Positions 46,801-59,945 of a stretch of DNA of 64,000 nucleotides are shown one piece after another. A program made the translations under genes and the position numbers. Source of the DNA: Balanoglossus misakiensis (Eukaryota; Hemichordata); the NCBI GenBank assembly GCA_040954595.2, contig CM082579.2, forward strand, positions 9,176,001 to 9,240,000, written 5' to 3'. The notes below the pieces were generated by a model. It searched no databases and was not told where the DNA came from. It saw only the letters and a program-made list of their open reading frames with translations. Every line of letters starts with the position of its first letter. The stretch's first letter is position 1.

Positions 46801-49800
46801 CTCTGTGGAGCAGAGTTAGCGCCGTTCAAAGAACGCATTGCTGCGTGTTAAAGATTTCAAGATGGCGCCCATTTCATATTAGATGGCTTCCGCCGCCCGA
46901 AGGATACCGCCAACTGCATGCAGAGGCCGATCTTTTCAAGGACTGCAAGTGTTGACTGTGAAATGTTGGCTCCGCGTGGAATCGTCTAGTGAAGGTCGAT
47001 AATTCATTTCGCATGCATACTTAAGAGTCCAATAAGGTAAAGTTTGCGGAAGGTTAAGAGGTTTGGCAGAGAAGACACGCGATTATCTACGCCTGTACAG
47101 CTTTAAATGCAGAAACACAATCAAAACGGAATTACCTAATATGAATTTATATTGCGAATTAGCTCTGGAGTCCAATCGTTTTACTTGAACCGAAACTAGC
47201 TTGTTAGTCACGTGGGTCCTGCGTATTAGCAGTAGTAGTTACTACTACTATACTACTAGCAGTTGTTGTATTTTATAATTTTCAATAAAACGATCATGCT
47301 AGTACAAAGCCCATACCCCAAATTGAAAGTACGTCCGACCAGGAAAAAAATCCTCATTTAATACTTTAAGATACCATTAAAACGTAATCGCTTCATTGCA
47401 GACACAGGCAGGGACGGTGCAAAAGGAAGACCGCGAGCCCAAAGCCACGTTTACCTTTAACTTGCCATGAATTAATCGTTTCCGCCATTGATAAAAAATC
47501 TATGCCCTTAATTCGGCATACATAGTGCTGATCCATTACGCTTGTTTTCCCCGGGGTTATATGATTCACCCCAGGAAGGACTGGCAAAAACATCTGCTGT
47601 ACGCTGTAACGGTCACAGCGTGGCGTGAACACTGGGTAATACATGTGTATACAAGAAAACAATTTCAACACCAAATACAGCAGATTGAAATCCTGCTCGT
47701 AATGCTTATCTGTACATTTTACGCGGAGTGGCACTAAACGCCTATCCTTTTTTAACTTAGAGATGGAACAATGATTTCCTTCGAAACATAAACAGTGCTG
47801 GTGTTCTTCATTTGAAGTACCCTAACGTCAGGTATACACAGACTGACTGCATTATTAAAAAGGAAAGCGAGCGTTTGATAACAGGGTCTCAATCACCCAA
47901 TCAATGCATTCACAACCATCAGGTCTGGATATCGATTCAATGGCTGTGCTTTGAAAAACCATGCACTGAAGCATGTAACCAAGCCCACTGTTGTGAGAAA
48001 CATATATATTAACTATAGAATTCAGTATGTTTAAAAGAAACCATATTCTCTCGTTAGGGACACGAGAATCAGGAATTTCTATTTAAAATAAAAGAGTATA
48101 CATAACACGGATGAACAGAATTTTTATTTGGATTCAGTTTCACCGCATCATCTACCAACGGGCGCCATTTAATTGCAGAGGTACCGAATGCGAGCTGATA
48201 TTTTATCTTGATCACTTTCGTCTCTCCTCATCACGGAATCACCCGCCGTAACCTCTCCGTGAAATACAGTCTTCTTTTTACTTGAAACTTCAAATCCGTC
48301 ACCGCATGACCCGGAAGGTTACGAGGCGGCCTGGATGACCCCATTGACATGTCCGATCAATCGCGGTTTCCTGTCAATATGGCGCGGTAGAATGTTGCAC
48401 TTTGATCGTTCTGTATTAAGCGATTCCGATTCGATAAACGTGAACGTGAAAATTCGCCTGCCAAATATTATGCAGGTAGCTGCTCGTGAAAAAAAACTAT
48501 ATATTCTTTGACAGGGACTCAAAGCGTACACTAACCACCAAATATGCGCTTGACAAGCCACGTAATTTTAAACATGTTTGAATATATCCAACTTGCACAG
48601 TGTAGGGCGTGGCTAACCATGTCTATTTGTTCACGCGAAGTCTGCGGTCATAAAAAAAAACCTTGCAAATAATGAAACAGAAATATTTGATCAAATATAC
48701 CAAACTGAAGTCAGCAGATGGAACGGATTGACAGTTCTCGAGTGGTCGTGACGATAGGTTGGCTAGAGGCTTTTTGCCGTACTTGCCATCGAATATTGGG
48801 ATATTTGATGCAATTCGAAGAATCATTAACTCAACACAGCAAACAAGTCATATGCCTCCTTTAGGCAATATTTTATGTTAGGGGGGGGGGGGGCTTCTTC
48901 AATTAAATTCAGTTTTTGATGCGTTAGTCTTCCTCGTGGAAGCACATTTGCTAGTGAACGTGCATGGGAGGTAAGAAAAATAGGTTGTTCAACCAATTGT
49001 TTCCATGAAAGTCACGACTCCATAGATTTAATTCAGCGATTGGCGGCCATTTTGAATTTCACATTTTAGATAGTTTGGCACTCTCACTCAAAATAGAGCA
49101 CGGTGACTCCATATTTTATATCTCCAGTGTTAAGAGAGAATAATGTAAAGTAATTTTGAGCAAAGTATAAGAAAAAAGCTAATCCTTCGATTTTCGAGGT
49201 GCTCAAAACAGAATAAATTGGTCTACCGCCATGAGTCCATCTGCGGCCTGCGGTGATGTTGATAGACGTTGTCGGGCAAACTGTGCCAGCTTTCTCGTGG
49301 GAGCAAATCAGAATAAGTATCATGTGTTGTAATTGAAAACACAGAGTCTAACCCTGTTACTGGTGATTTGGACAGCTGACGAATTTGCCTTTTACGAAGC
49401 CGGCTGAATAACATATACAAACCCTCCTCATGTGCAGCAGTTTATGGAAATGCCAAAACACGTTGTGCTGGTCTGTGGTAAAGCTGCTCTTCCGATCCCC
49501 TAAGGCTGAGCTTATTTGCTGCTAAGCTTCTGACGTCAGAAAATCAAAAGGGCTTTTCTGGCAGTGTGTTTATCATGAAGTGTACGAATTCCGTCTCGTG
49601 TATATCAAAGCGTATCTATAGTGTCGGGCACAGATAGAGTGTCGATGTATAACTTCGTATATAGTTGCTGTTAACTCTAAGACAACAAAACACACGTTTC
49701 TTCTTGCACGAAAAAAAATCAAAATGGCCGCCAGTTTTCTAACTACAGTATAAGCTTGACCATCGAAAAGCATGGCCACCTCTCCCTTGGTAACAAGGCC

Positions 49801-52147
49801 TCGTTCTTTTACGCGGACGACAGGAAAGTGTTTGAAATTGCTTTCCTGTGCGCAAACGTTATGCAGACAAACACGCCACTGACGTCCAGACACGTAAACA
49901 TGCGTCACTATCGTAACAGTCTAGAAATGTCAAAACAATAACAGTGAATCCAGAATCCTCACGTTGGGCACGCGCATCCGAGGGGGAGCGTAACCCAATT
50001 TCCGCGCGTGACTACTTGGCACAGACATGATAACAAACCACGGAGCAGTGCGCGAGACCATTCAGTACAATCGAAAGATAGAACAACGGATACTCCAAAT
50101 GGGGTTTCACCTAAGAAATTACCATTGAAACTCACGAAAATTTCGATCGTTTGAAGCTTCTAATAGTCTATAATAACAAATGCATTCTGTGATTTATAAC
50201 GTGGCTGCATAACATTTCTTCAAGGAACATTTAGCGTCACCCCCAGCCGGTATCACAATCTCAATGAATCTGCCTCTGCCATATGTTTTTTAAAGAACTC
50301 ATTACGTCACGAAATGAATACTTATGTATAAATACCAGTAACATTTCATTGCCACAGTCAAGCACAAAGGGCGAGGGTAACATTTATGAGTTGGAATTCA
50401 AAATCTCACGTTGGCCATGCTGTCTTGTTACAGTGACGAACTGATCAGAAGGATTTTAGTCGATATGCACGCATTTTAGCGTTTGCAGGATGATACGCTA
50501 GGCTGAAATGCCAAAACGATAAGGCTATATCTCCTCTTTTCCATGGTAACCGTAGATAAATTTGCATAGGCGATCGTATATCATCATGCCTCCAAGATTG
50601 TTTTTAGGAAAATGCCGACACGCGAGATGGTCATGCATCTGTTTCATTTGGAGGTAAAATCGTGTGTACGACCTTCACACTCAACGTGAATTTAAGAATT
50701 ACGCCGACCACGCCCAATAACTAGAATTTATTTTCATTAATACCTCACTATCCTTTCAAAGGGGATTTCAACCAGACGGTTATAATCTGTAATGACATTG
50801 TGTGATTGATTAATTGCATAGTCGCAGATTTTTCTGGAAGCATTTTATTAGACTTGAATTTTACTGTCTTGTTCGGATTTTGCCACCGTGTCTTGGTATA
50901 TAGCTGTTAGGTTCGTGAGAACACATTTTAAGCGTAAAATATACATACGTTTACAGCACAGAGCTATAGCTATCAACGGAAAGCTCCACGAATTTTATTT
51001 GTGTATGTTACAATTTCTACTACCGAACTTAAGAATGGATTCATAAATTATTTGAAAACGTGAATATTGTCAGCAAAACCGCGATCTCAGATAATTGACA
51101 GACAAATCATTTTTCTCACACTGTCAACAAGCGACCAAGGGTTTAAAGATCGTTTTGTCATTAGTTTATTTAAATTGCGTTAATTGTAGGTAACAACCCG
51201 TTCTAAGAAAGTTAGAAAGCTTATGAGACATTGTTTCTGAGAATGTGTCAAATTTGATGGACTTCCATACAGTTCATATACACCTTTCCTTCCTTCCTTC
51301 CCTCCTTCCATCCGGAAATGATCGAGTGTGATCACTTTGTGCGAACATATTGGAATATAAATGTTTTATAACGCGGACACTAATGGCTTTATTAATAGTC
51401 TTCTATATAAGGCACAATGGGCAAGTCCGAGACTATTATCAGAATAACATTGAAATTGATCACACAGGTCCTATAATTTATGGTTTACCAATATACTGAA
51501 GTTGAAATAACCCTCAAAGATGTTTAACATGATTCCAGGCGAAAATTTCTACCTAACATTTTTATTGTTTTTCTTTCAACATAATTGGTAGACTGCATTT
51601 TATTTTCCATGTACGTGTATGTAACAAATATCTCCTGTAGTATACGCGAGGCTGCAGAGGCTTAAAAGTACCCTGTAAATCGGATAAGATTGCGATCGGC
51701 TGTTGATTTATATATTGCATGTCAGAAGTCCCATACATTTTGCAGTATATCAAGAAAAGTCTTTCTTAAATTTCTAGATCCGAGATAATGTTTCATGTAA
51801 AGCTATGGGTAGAAAGTCGCGACAGAAAAAAATGATGTCTGTATAGCATCGTCGTGTTTTGGTGTGTTTCTCTTCTTGGGCACCCACCAATAACTCATGC
51901 GTATCATCCCCCAAATGTGAGGTTTTCTAACCGAGATTTATGCCTTTCTACAGTCGTACAGTAGTCTTAATATATCTACTCAGGAAATGAGAAAGAGTAC
52001 TGGAGAAGCTTGAAGTGCATTACAAAATAGGATTATTTCATTGACAACGTGCTCAGCAATGCCTAGAAAAAATCGTTTGGCTGCTTACTGTTGAAACTCC
52101 CGAGAAGAACTCACTTCGTCAAATATTCTTAATTTCAACACTAGAAA
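43867..52147. other. Gene-empty stretch
   Basis: About 8.3 kb with no exon I can support. Features seen are a G-run at about 48881, an X-box-like sequence on the minus strand at 50537-50550, a TGACGTCA at 49531-49538, and fragments such as GGCGGCCATTTTGAA (49042) shared with the repeats in the TRPC introns. The longest open frame (45331-45720, 129 codons) has no recognisable domain. Confidence 0.5.
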
Positions 52148-52325
52148 CTAAGATACATAGATACATAGATACATAGATACATAGATACATACACACATAC
52201 ATACATACATACATACATACATACATACATACATACATACATACATACATACATACATACATACATACATACATACATACATACATACATACATACATAC
52301 ATACATACATACATACATACATACA

Positions 52326-52359
<34 letters not shown>

Positions 52360-52377
52360 CATACATACATACATGTA
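52148..52377. repeat. (TACA)n microsatellite
   Basis: Begins with five GATACATA-type units, then about 45 nearly perfect TACA units, ending in ACATGTACATAC. Confidence 0.98.
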
Positions 52378-55300
52378 CATACAGAGTCTATGTACAGCCA
52401 ACAGATGATCTCCATCTAACAGTAACACAAGACTCAAGACTGTTCAAGAAGTTTACGAATATTTTTTGAGAAACAAACCGAAACGGATAACAGCTGTTTT
52501 ACCGGGACATTTGCGACGTACGTTCACACCTAGTACATTGTACTTTTCTTATTTTTTCTCTTCGGCGAGGCAAACGATATACGATTACAATTTACAAGAA
52601 AGAATCAGGTATCAGATGAGTGTGATGATTAGGCGTTTGTAACACGACACTCCATGCAACGCAATAATGACATTTACTGTCGTTTAATCCAGATTTCCTC
52701 GACACTTTCCGAACAATTTATAGTCCCTGTCTCCGGAAGAAAATGTCATGACTCTAAAGTGGTCAGATGTTCTCATGTGTCCGATGAGAACTTTTTTCCA
52801 TGATGCATGCGTGTCCCCATGATATTAACACTTCATAGGGTGATTGACCGGTCATTAAATCAATACAATTACATGTACATGTACCTCTAATTCACATATG
52901 CCCATGTGTGATCTAAAAGGCGTGGTTAAATGATCATGTGAAGGCGCTCTTTTTTAGCATAGCCACTCATTAGTTAAAATCCGGGATTGGCTACAGTGGT
53001 AGTCGGTCTATTACAACAAATGGTTTAATGTAAAACGAAGATGACATGTTTGGGGAGAAGGCCTCCCGTAAATAAAGCTTCGTTTGGATGAAGTTAAATG
53101 AAGGACATGTTTTCTAACTGGCAGTGCGTAGATAATAATTAAAACACAAAATTAGACGAAACGTATTCTGTCGACCACAAGAGATATAAAAATGGCGTAG
53201 ACTGGAATCATAGACATATAATATCCCGTTTGCGAGGGTAAATCTTCATACACGACCGGCTGCCGATTGTCATTTTACGCGGCCATTTTACACTGCTTAG
53301 TCCTGATCACGCAGACTTTGCAGATTCGATTTATCAATTATTTTCGACTTGTGATAAAAGAGCGTGGCCTTTTTTTTGACAGAATCAGCGGCGGAGTCGC
53401 GACCCGCCCAACTTGAAAGATGAGCGGCGCGTGCTTAAGGTGGATTCAATCCAGTGTTTGCGACCGAGGGATAGATGGCTCTGTAACTTCGGAAAGTGTG
53501 GTTTCCCATATACCCGAAGTTTCCACGATGGTTTACGAGTTCGGCCTTCATCGCAGACGCCATCGTCGAGTCGCGCTGCGCGGGAAGCGCACCTCGCACT
53601 CTGTAGGGTAAAACGGCGATGCATTTTAAAGGGTCATTTCAACCTTCCATCACCGTTCAGCTGTACGATACTTTCCCTCCCAATGAAATACCCCCCCCCC
53701 CCACCCCCCGCGCGCGAAAACTCCGCGGCGAACACACTATTTTAAAACTGCCATCTTATTCCACATAAACAGACACGGGAGCTGAATGGCGCTGCTATTC
53801 TTTCCAGAATTGCTTTGCTTCATGAACACGTTGTTAAATTCAACTGTACTCGCCTGAGGCATTTGTATGCACATTATTCATAAACGGTGTTGTATAACGC
53901 AAATATTAATTAATCGGTATTCATTTAGTTTATTCAATGCGGGGACAATGCCTGGAATAACGCTGGTAGTATTGAGATTATGCTGTGGGTGTATTAAATG
54001 CTTAATTTTGATCTCTTCTAATTATAAACAAATCCACAAAGCAATGTAATTTAGCAGTATTATTGACGTAAACGACCGCTGACATGCTAACCAATACCCA
54101 ATACACTATGATGCCGAAGGAAGGATGTCGTCTGAAACGTTCATTTGCATCAAAAAAGAGAAAAGTCGACCGTTTTGCGGAGATATTGGCGCAGGCTTAC
54201 TAGGGGGAAACTGTCATATTGTAGGAACATTTACATAATGTTTACAGAGGGCATGTCTTCACGTACAGGTATACAATTGTTATTACCGACGATGCAGCTC
54301 ATTTCCCGTTCGCTAATGTCGCCTTTCTTCGCCCAGAAAAAAAAGGCGCGCGTCGCGTTCTTTTACGTAATTGGAAAGCCGCGTGGCGGATTAATCAGCT
54401 ATATCTCTTTTAGCCGCGCGCGATAATCAATGTGGGACACTTTTTCTATGAAAGAAACGCTGGAATGACGATCACGGAAGTCGGGCGACCGTTATTATAA
54501 TGGTGATTCGTTTTTTCTTCAGTCTAACATGACAAAAAGGCAAATGGTAAGGGATGCCTCTGGTAGTTAGGGAAATTAAGACGGCTGACGAAAATGACAG
54601 CCAGATGAGGTAATACGGTCACCTTTGCAAATTTAACCACTGTTACCATGGAAATTCACAGATTTTCAGTGGGTAGCTCACTCGAAATAAAGTGCACCAC
54701 CAAATGGTCATTCGAAGACTTAGACACGCCCTTTGACCATATATAGGCATATGTCAATTAGTGGTGACCGTATACTTACTCTCGTATAGAGCATTATGGG
54801 CAACAGGACTCTTCGTTAATCGTTGCCCTCTATTGACATTGTTTTGGTTATTTTTTATTTCATTTAGGGGAGTTGTTTGTGGGGTTTTTTAACGCTCAAT
54901 CACCTGCTGTTACAGTTCAACACATATCCTGTCTACGGACATGATAGTTAGTACTTTTACTATGTAATTTGTGCTATTTGTCAACAATTTAAGTAATGGG
55001 ATCATTCGAATTATGTTCTGCTGTACAGGGAGTGGGTTGAGCTACGGCAACTGTTCATTGAGCGGATTTCAGCGAGTACAACAACATAGACAACTGTACT
55101 ACGAGAAGTTAAAACATATAGACTAAAAGTGTGTGAGCTACTGAGTCGCCTTAACATGGATAGAACACAACAGACCCAACGCCTGTGCCGTCACCCCTTA
55201 TCAGAACAGATCACATGCTTACACACATCACTTGCACGATGCCAGCTTTCCTAGCACCTGTTTGCGCCGCGCATCACGGCATGTGTTTGATAGATAGAAC

Positions 55301-55565
55301 GCGGCCGTTCCAAGCGAATGGTCTGTTTGGCATTTCCATAATATGCCCGGTGGCAAACGGTATGACGATTTATAGCGCTTGTTGGGGAACGCATCCCCCG
55401 AGGAATATCAGTGACTGTGATAAACACCACACTTACTTCATGCATAAACCCTAGGTCTATGCTTTAAAGATATACACGGGCTCTCACATCGTCATTTGTA
55501 CGGTAAAATATAGTTTGTGTCTCGAATTTAAAAAAAAAAAATATTGAAAAGGCCGACTTGCTTAC

Positions 55566-55783
55566 CAGATCAAATGCATGGCATTATTATTTCTTTTGGA
55601 AAAAAGGTAGTACCAGTTGTTGATGAGGTAATCCTCCGATGGTAGGTGTCCATTGGGTTTCAAATTACTACACGCATGACTCCAGAAGTGCGCTGGGTTC
55701 ATCAAAAAGTGCCGATCGATTTTGCCGTTTAGCACATTCGCGTCACATTTCCAAATGATGAAGTAAGGTATACCACAGCGAGT
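55566..55783 (-). other. Possible orphan coding fragment
   Basis: A 72-codon open stretch on the minus strand with protein-like composition (for example HFLMNPAHFWSHACSNL and EDYLINNWYYLFSKR), ending in a good donor (CTG then GTAAGC at 55565). It begins after a TGA and has no AG acceptor before the open part, and no starting ATG. It could be a decayed exon, part of a longer exon with an unrecognised acceptor, or chance. The family is not recognised. Confidence 0.2.
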
Positions 55784-56939
55784 TCATCAATAGAGGATAC
55801 ACACACACGCGCGCTCGTTAATTCAGTGAGGACGAGACGGGGAATTCGTGCACACAGCTTTGAGGGTTTCTAGAAAGTGGCGACGTTTTCACGTTGTGTC
55901 TGTCGATCTCCCAATCCCGCGAGAGGACTTCTTAATACCATGTCCGCTCGCTCGGTCGACTCGCTCGGCGATGTGCCCCAAATACGCGCGCCCGCGAACG
56001 CGCGTGTTCCCTCGAGATAGTCCTTCAAGTTATTACGTATAGCGTCAACATGACGTGTTGAACGACAGACACTGGCCGAGAATGTACACACACAACAGAA
56101 ACAGTTCACTGTTCACGACCGCGCAGGCGTACTCGGCCGAATTCAAATTGCAGCTTTTGGCAGGTATGCGAAATGCATACAGCCGCAGTTTGCAATCAAG
56201 CGCTCGTGTGTATACACGGCTCAGGCGCGTCACAAAAGCGTGTCAATTGCATTAGCTAATTTGGGTGACAACGCATCACGGGATATCGCTGAGGTCGGCC
56301 AGACTGGAGCAAGGAAGAGGCATTGTGACTTATTAACATCGCCGATACATCACGCAGAAGGCAATCAAATTTGACAGCGAAAGAAAGAGCCAATACCGGC
56401 GTTAACCGCGTTAGCAGTTCCCGCCGCGAATGCAATACTATCTGATACAGTCGCGTTTCTGGCCAAAGAGACAAGGATGCACATTGCTTAGGCTGCACAC
56501 ACAGACGATCCAGTGCGTATTACTACAAATGCAGTTGTTCAGCAGCAAATATGCTGGGTAAAACCGGGAACAAGCCGCTTGGACTGTTCCCTGAACAGCA
56601 ATTTGCAAAAATAGTGGCTGGCTGCGCTCGAATGTTTTAGGAATAAGTGATTAGGCCTACAAGATGGCTGACAATTGCGGTTTATGTAAAGATGACACAA
56701 TAGATCCAAACCGTCATTACTTTCCATTCACGAGCATTTTAACTTACCAGAAAAGACCCCCCTCAATGTCACGGTGGTCAACAATCGCACATCAGTGTCG
56801 AATAAAAAGGGACACATTTCCACATTGCCCCCGACGGGTTAGATGAATTGCCGGGTCATTATGCCAAATCCAACGAAAAATGAGCGAATGTTCAAATTAA
56901 GCATTTAATCAGGTGAAATTAATCGCGCTGATCGCAGCT

Positions 56940-56953
56940 GTTGCCATGACAAC
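56940..56953. promoter_or_regulatory. X-box-like RFX site GTTGCCATGACAAC
   Basis: Both half-sites of the RFX X-box are present, with one change from the symmetric consensus. It is 0.9 kb from the CpG-rich segment at 55790-56040. Motif evidence only. Confidence 0.35.
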
Positions 56954-59678
56954 TAACGATCAGTCGCCGTACGTTCTTAATTTTTTTTACAACCGGGCTG
57001 ACATCAGCTTAATAAGGTGAGTGGTTACGTGTGCGGCTACCGTTTTCGCCTGACCTTTTCGGGTTCAGGAATGGGTACACTCATGTGTAACGAGGATGTA
57101 TTGCAATGCTTTCAAACTCATTGGTATGCCATTCGCGTTTTGATGGGTGGTGCCCGGATAAAAAAAAATCAGTTCCCATCGACGGATGGTATTAAATAAC
57201 TGGGGATTTTGTTTTGTATTCATTTCGGGTTATAGGGGCGGTGCATGCCAGGCATAATTCCCGATAAATAGATACATTTGATGTTCTGTGCAAATCAGCG
57301 CAGTGTCAACGAAATTGTTTCCCGTATTTCTTATTCCGTGTACCGACTATAGTTTCTTATTCGATGCCTTTAAAGCAGACAGTGTTTCTCTTCTCCAGTT
57401 CGGTCGACATTTCATTAGGAGACACTGAATATAAGTCCAGACTTACACTTCACTCGGCAACAGTAAAACTGGTTACACGTTCGCTGCCCACTTCGACAAG
57501 CAAGTGCATTTTGGCATACTGTTGGGATCAAATAATATGCAGAATAAATATCCTTAGAAAGTAGACAACCGTTAAGGGTTATCAAAGTTTGCCATCGTTG
57601 GATATACCGAGTCCGTATAGTGTACTCCCGTTGACGAGATTTATGTAATTCAATAAAAGTTGTTATAAATTACAAGTCAGATAAGAGCGTGATACATCAA
57701 CATATAGTTGTAGTATATTTGTCAACCCGCGAATATTTTCAATGACAAACAATAGACTACAAAACTCGAATATTCGTCTACGCGGGAGTGTAGTAACGTA
57801 GCATCTCGCGAGAATTGAAAGTAGTCGCGATGGGGTTGTTTCGGTACGTGTGTCGTAAATGTCCGACCAAGAAGAAATACAGCATGGCACCGACACCTGA
57901 ACTCCTTTTTTTTGCCAAATCAAGTCTATCGCGCTCGTTGAGTTCGTGCATGGTCCCCTGCAGACAAACTGGAATCGACACGTTCTTCATGTTAGGCCCT
58001 CGTCGAAAATTACTTCGGTACTTCTGTGGGCAATCAAACTGTAACTGTGTAATTGACTCCTTTCGCCCTCTGACAGATCTCCTGTGCCCGTGAGAGAATT
58101 ACTTCAAAGTATTGACGCATGGAGTACACTCAGCCCGGTCTTCAATCACCCCGCGAAGACGGATGGCACAACGCATACACGAATCAGCGAACTTCGTCTC
58201 GCCTGCTCTATCATACTTAACCATGCACAAATCTCTATGCGCTTTAATTCAGCATAGTGTTATGATAGTTTTCAGAAAAATCACTTTTTTTCTAAACAAC
58301 TGTCAGTGTACAGCAAATTGAGGTGATAAAGACGTTTACCCAACCGAAAATCAAACTTAATTAATAGTTTTGTCATTTGCAAATGATGCTTACAACCAGA
58401 ACACTCCGCGTCTTACCTTTCCCGCCGTAAGTTCTATGCTGCACGATAACAGTGATTTATTAAGGTTTGACGACACTTTCAAATGATAATTTCACCAAGT
58501 ACGCGAAAGGGATGTTGATCAACTCTCTTCATTTGGTCTAATCAAAATCTTATTTAGATGTACATGTAATGCGGAATGAAGGGTTTGACAGCATTACCAG
58601 ATGTAATGGGGGTCTGGATACCAGACTGTTTTTTTCCCCAAGACACACAAATTACAAGGTGACCTTGAAATCTGAAAAATATTTGAAAGAAATTACCGTG
58701 ACACGCCGATTGCCGCCATGACACTGTGCCAGAAGTAAGTCCTAGAGGAAACTATCATCAAATTAATGACAGACAACATTTTCACTAAAATTGAATTAGG
58801 CGTAGTGAACTAGAAACAACACGGACAAAATGGCGCCAAAATCATCAGTGCACTGTCATGTGCTTAGTCGTAAATGTTGATATAAAGTGAAGTATTGTCG
58901 TGGCCAGTCTAGTTTTGTACATGTCATAGTGCGGATCTGATAAAAGAAAATCTTGGACGTTTGCCAATATTGCGATCAGGTCAGCGCACCTGTCGAGTAC
59001 TTCTTCGAAAATTGGAGTGTTATCTGAAATATTAATCTGGTTTATTTATTTAGTTTGGCTCCCGTGTTCACACACGACAGCAACGTTGCACACGGGGAAG
59101 GGGGTGTTTTTTTTTGTTCATCGTCACATTTCCCGAAAACAAGAAAAGCGGACTCCTTTGCAAAAATCCTGGCCCAGGATATGACAAGAATACTTATCGA
59201 ATAGTCCATGTAAAGATTGGTCCAATTTTTAGAAGTGATTACAAACCGGAAGTCCAAAATGCAGATGTCTCATCCAGGGATACAATCCATATTCTCCTTG
59301 AGATCATAAACGACAACGTTTATTTAACAGACTATATTGATGTATTAATTATTCAGTAAAACAACCTCAATGCTCTATTTAACATCGACGTATACGGCAG
59401 TAACCGAAGGATTGCGATATTTTTTTCTCGATCTCTTTTATAGGTTACAACTTACGCTTTCTTTTGCCAAGCTTTTCAATCTGCAATATTTCTCAAAATG
59501 GCGTTTTTTTCTTGTTGTAAAGTCCCAGAAAAGTTTGCGAGGAAATTTTGCGAAACGAGAACGGGTGTCCATTTTTCGCTGAGCACGTCATCGCTCGGCC
59601 ACTCTGAAATCACCGACTTCGGCAACGACGGCGTCGAATCATAATACATGTATATTAAACCTGGACACTCTTTAATAA

Positions 59679-59945
59679 TCACGCGACTACTGCACTCAAA
59701 ACGACCTCTGTCGAGTCCTGATCCCGTCGGAAAATGACAAAGTGGAGTGACCTCTTCAAGTTCCCGCATGCGCGATCCATCACATCTTGAAGTATATGCA
59801 CTTCTTTCCTGAACTCATCGAGGTTAACAAGTTCTTCACTGTGATGGTACAATGTCGATCTCATTGAGACTCCTCTGAATTCAGGGCACGTCTTCGCTAT
59901 AATCGCCTCGTAATTGATCTTGGTTGTGGATCTAATTTGAGCCAC
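59679..59945 (-). other. Weak open frame, unrecognised
   Basis: An 88-codon frame on the minus strand opened by GTG; the first ATG is about 26 codons in. Composition is protein-like (SEELVNLDEFRKEVHILQDV), but there is no known domain, splice signal pattern or promoter. It may be chance or a decayed exon. Confidence 0.15.
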
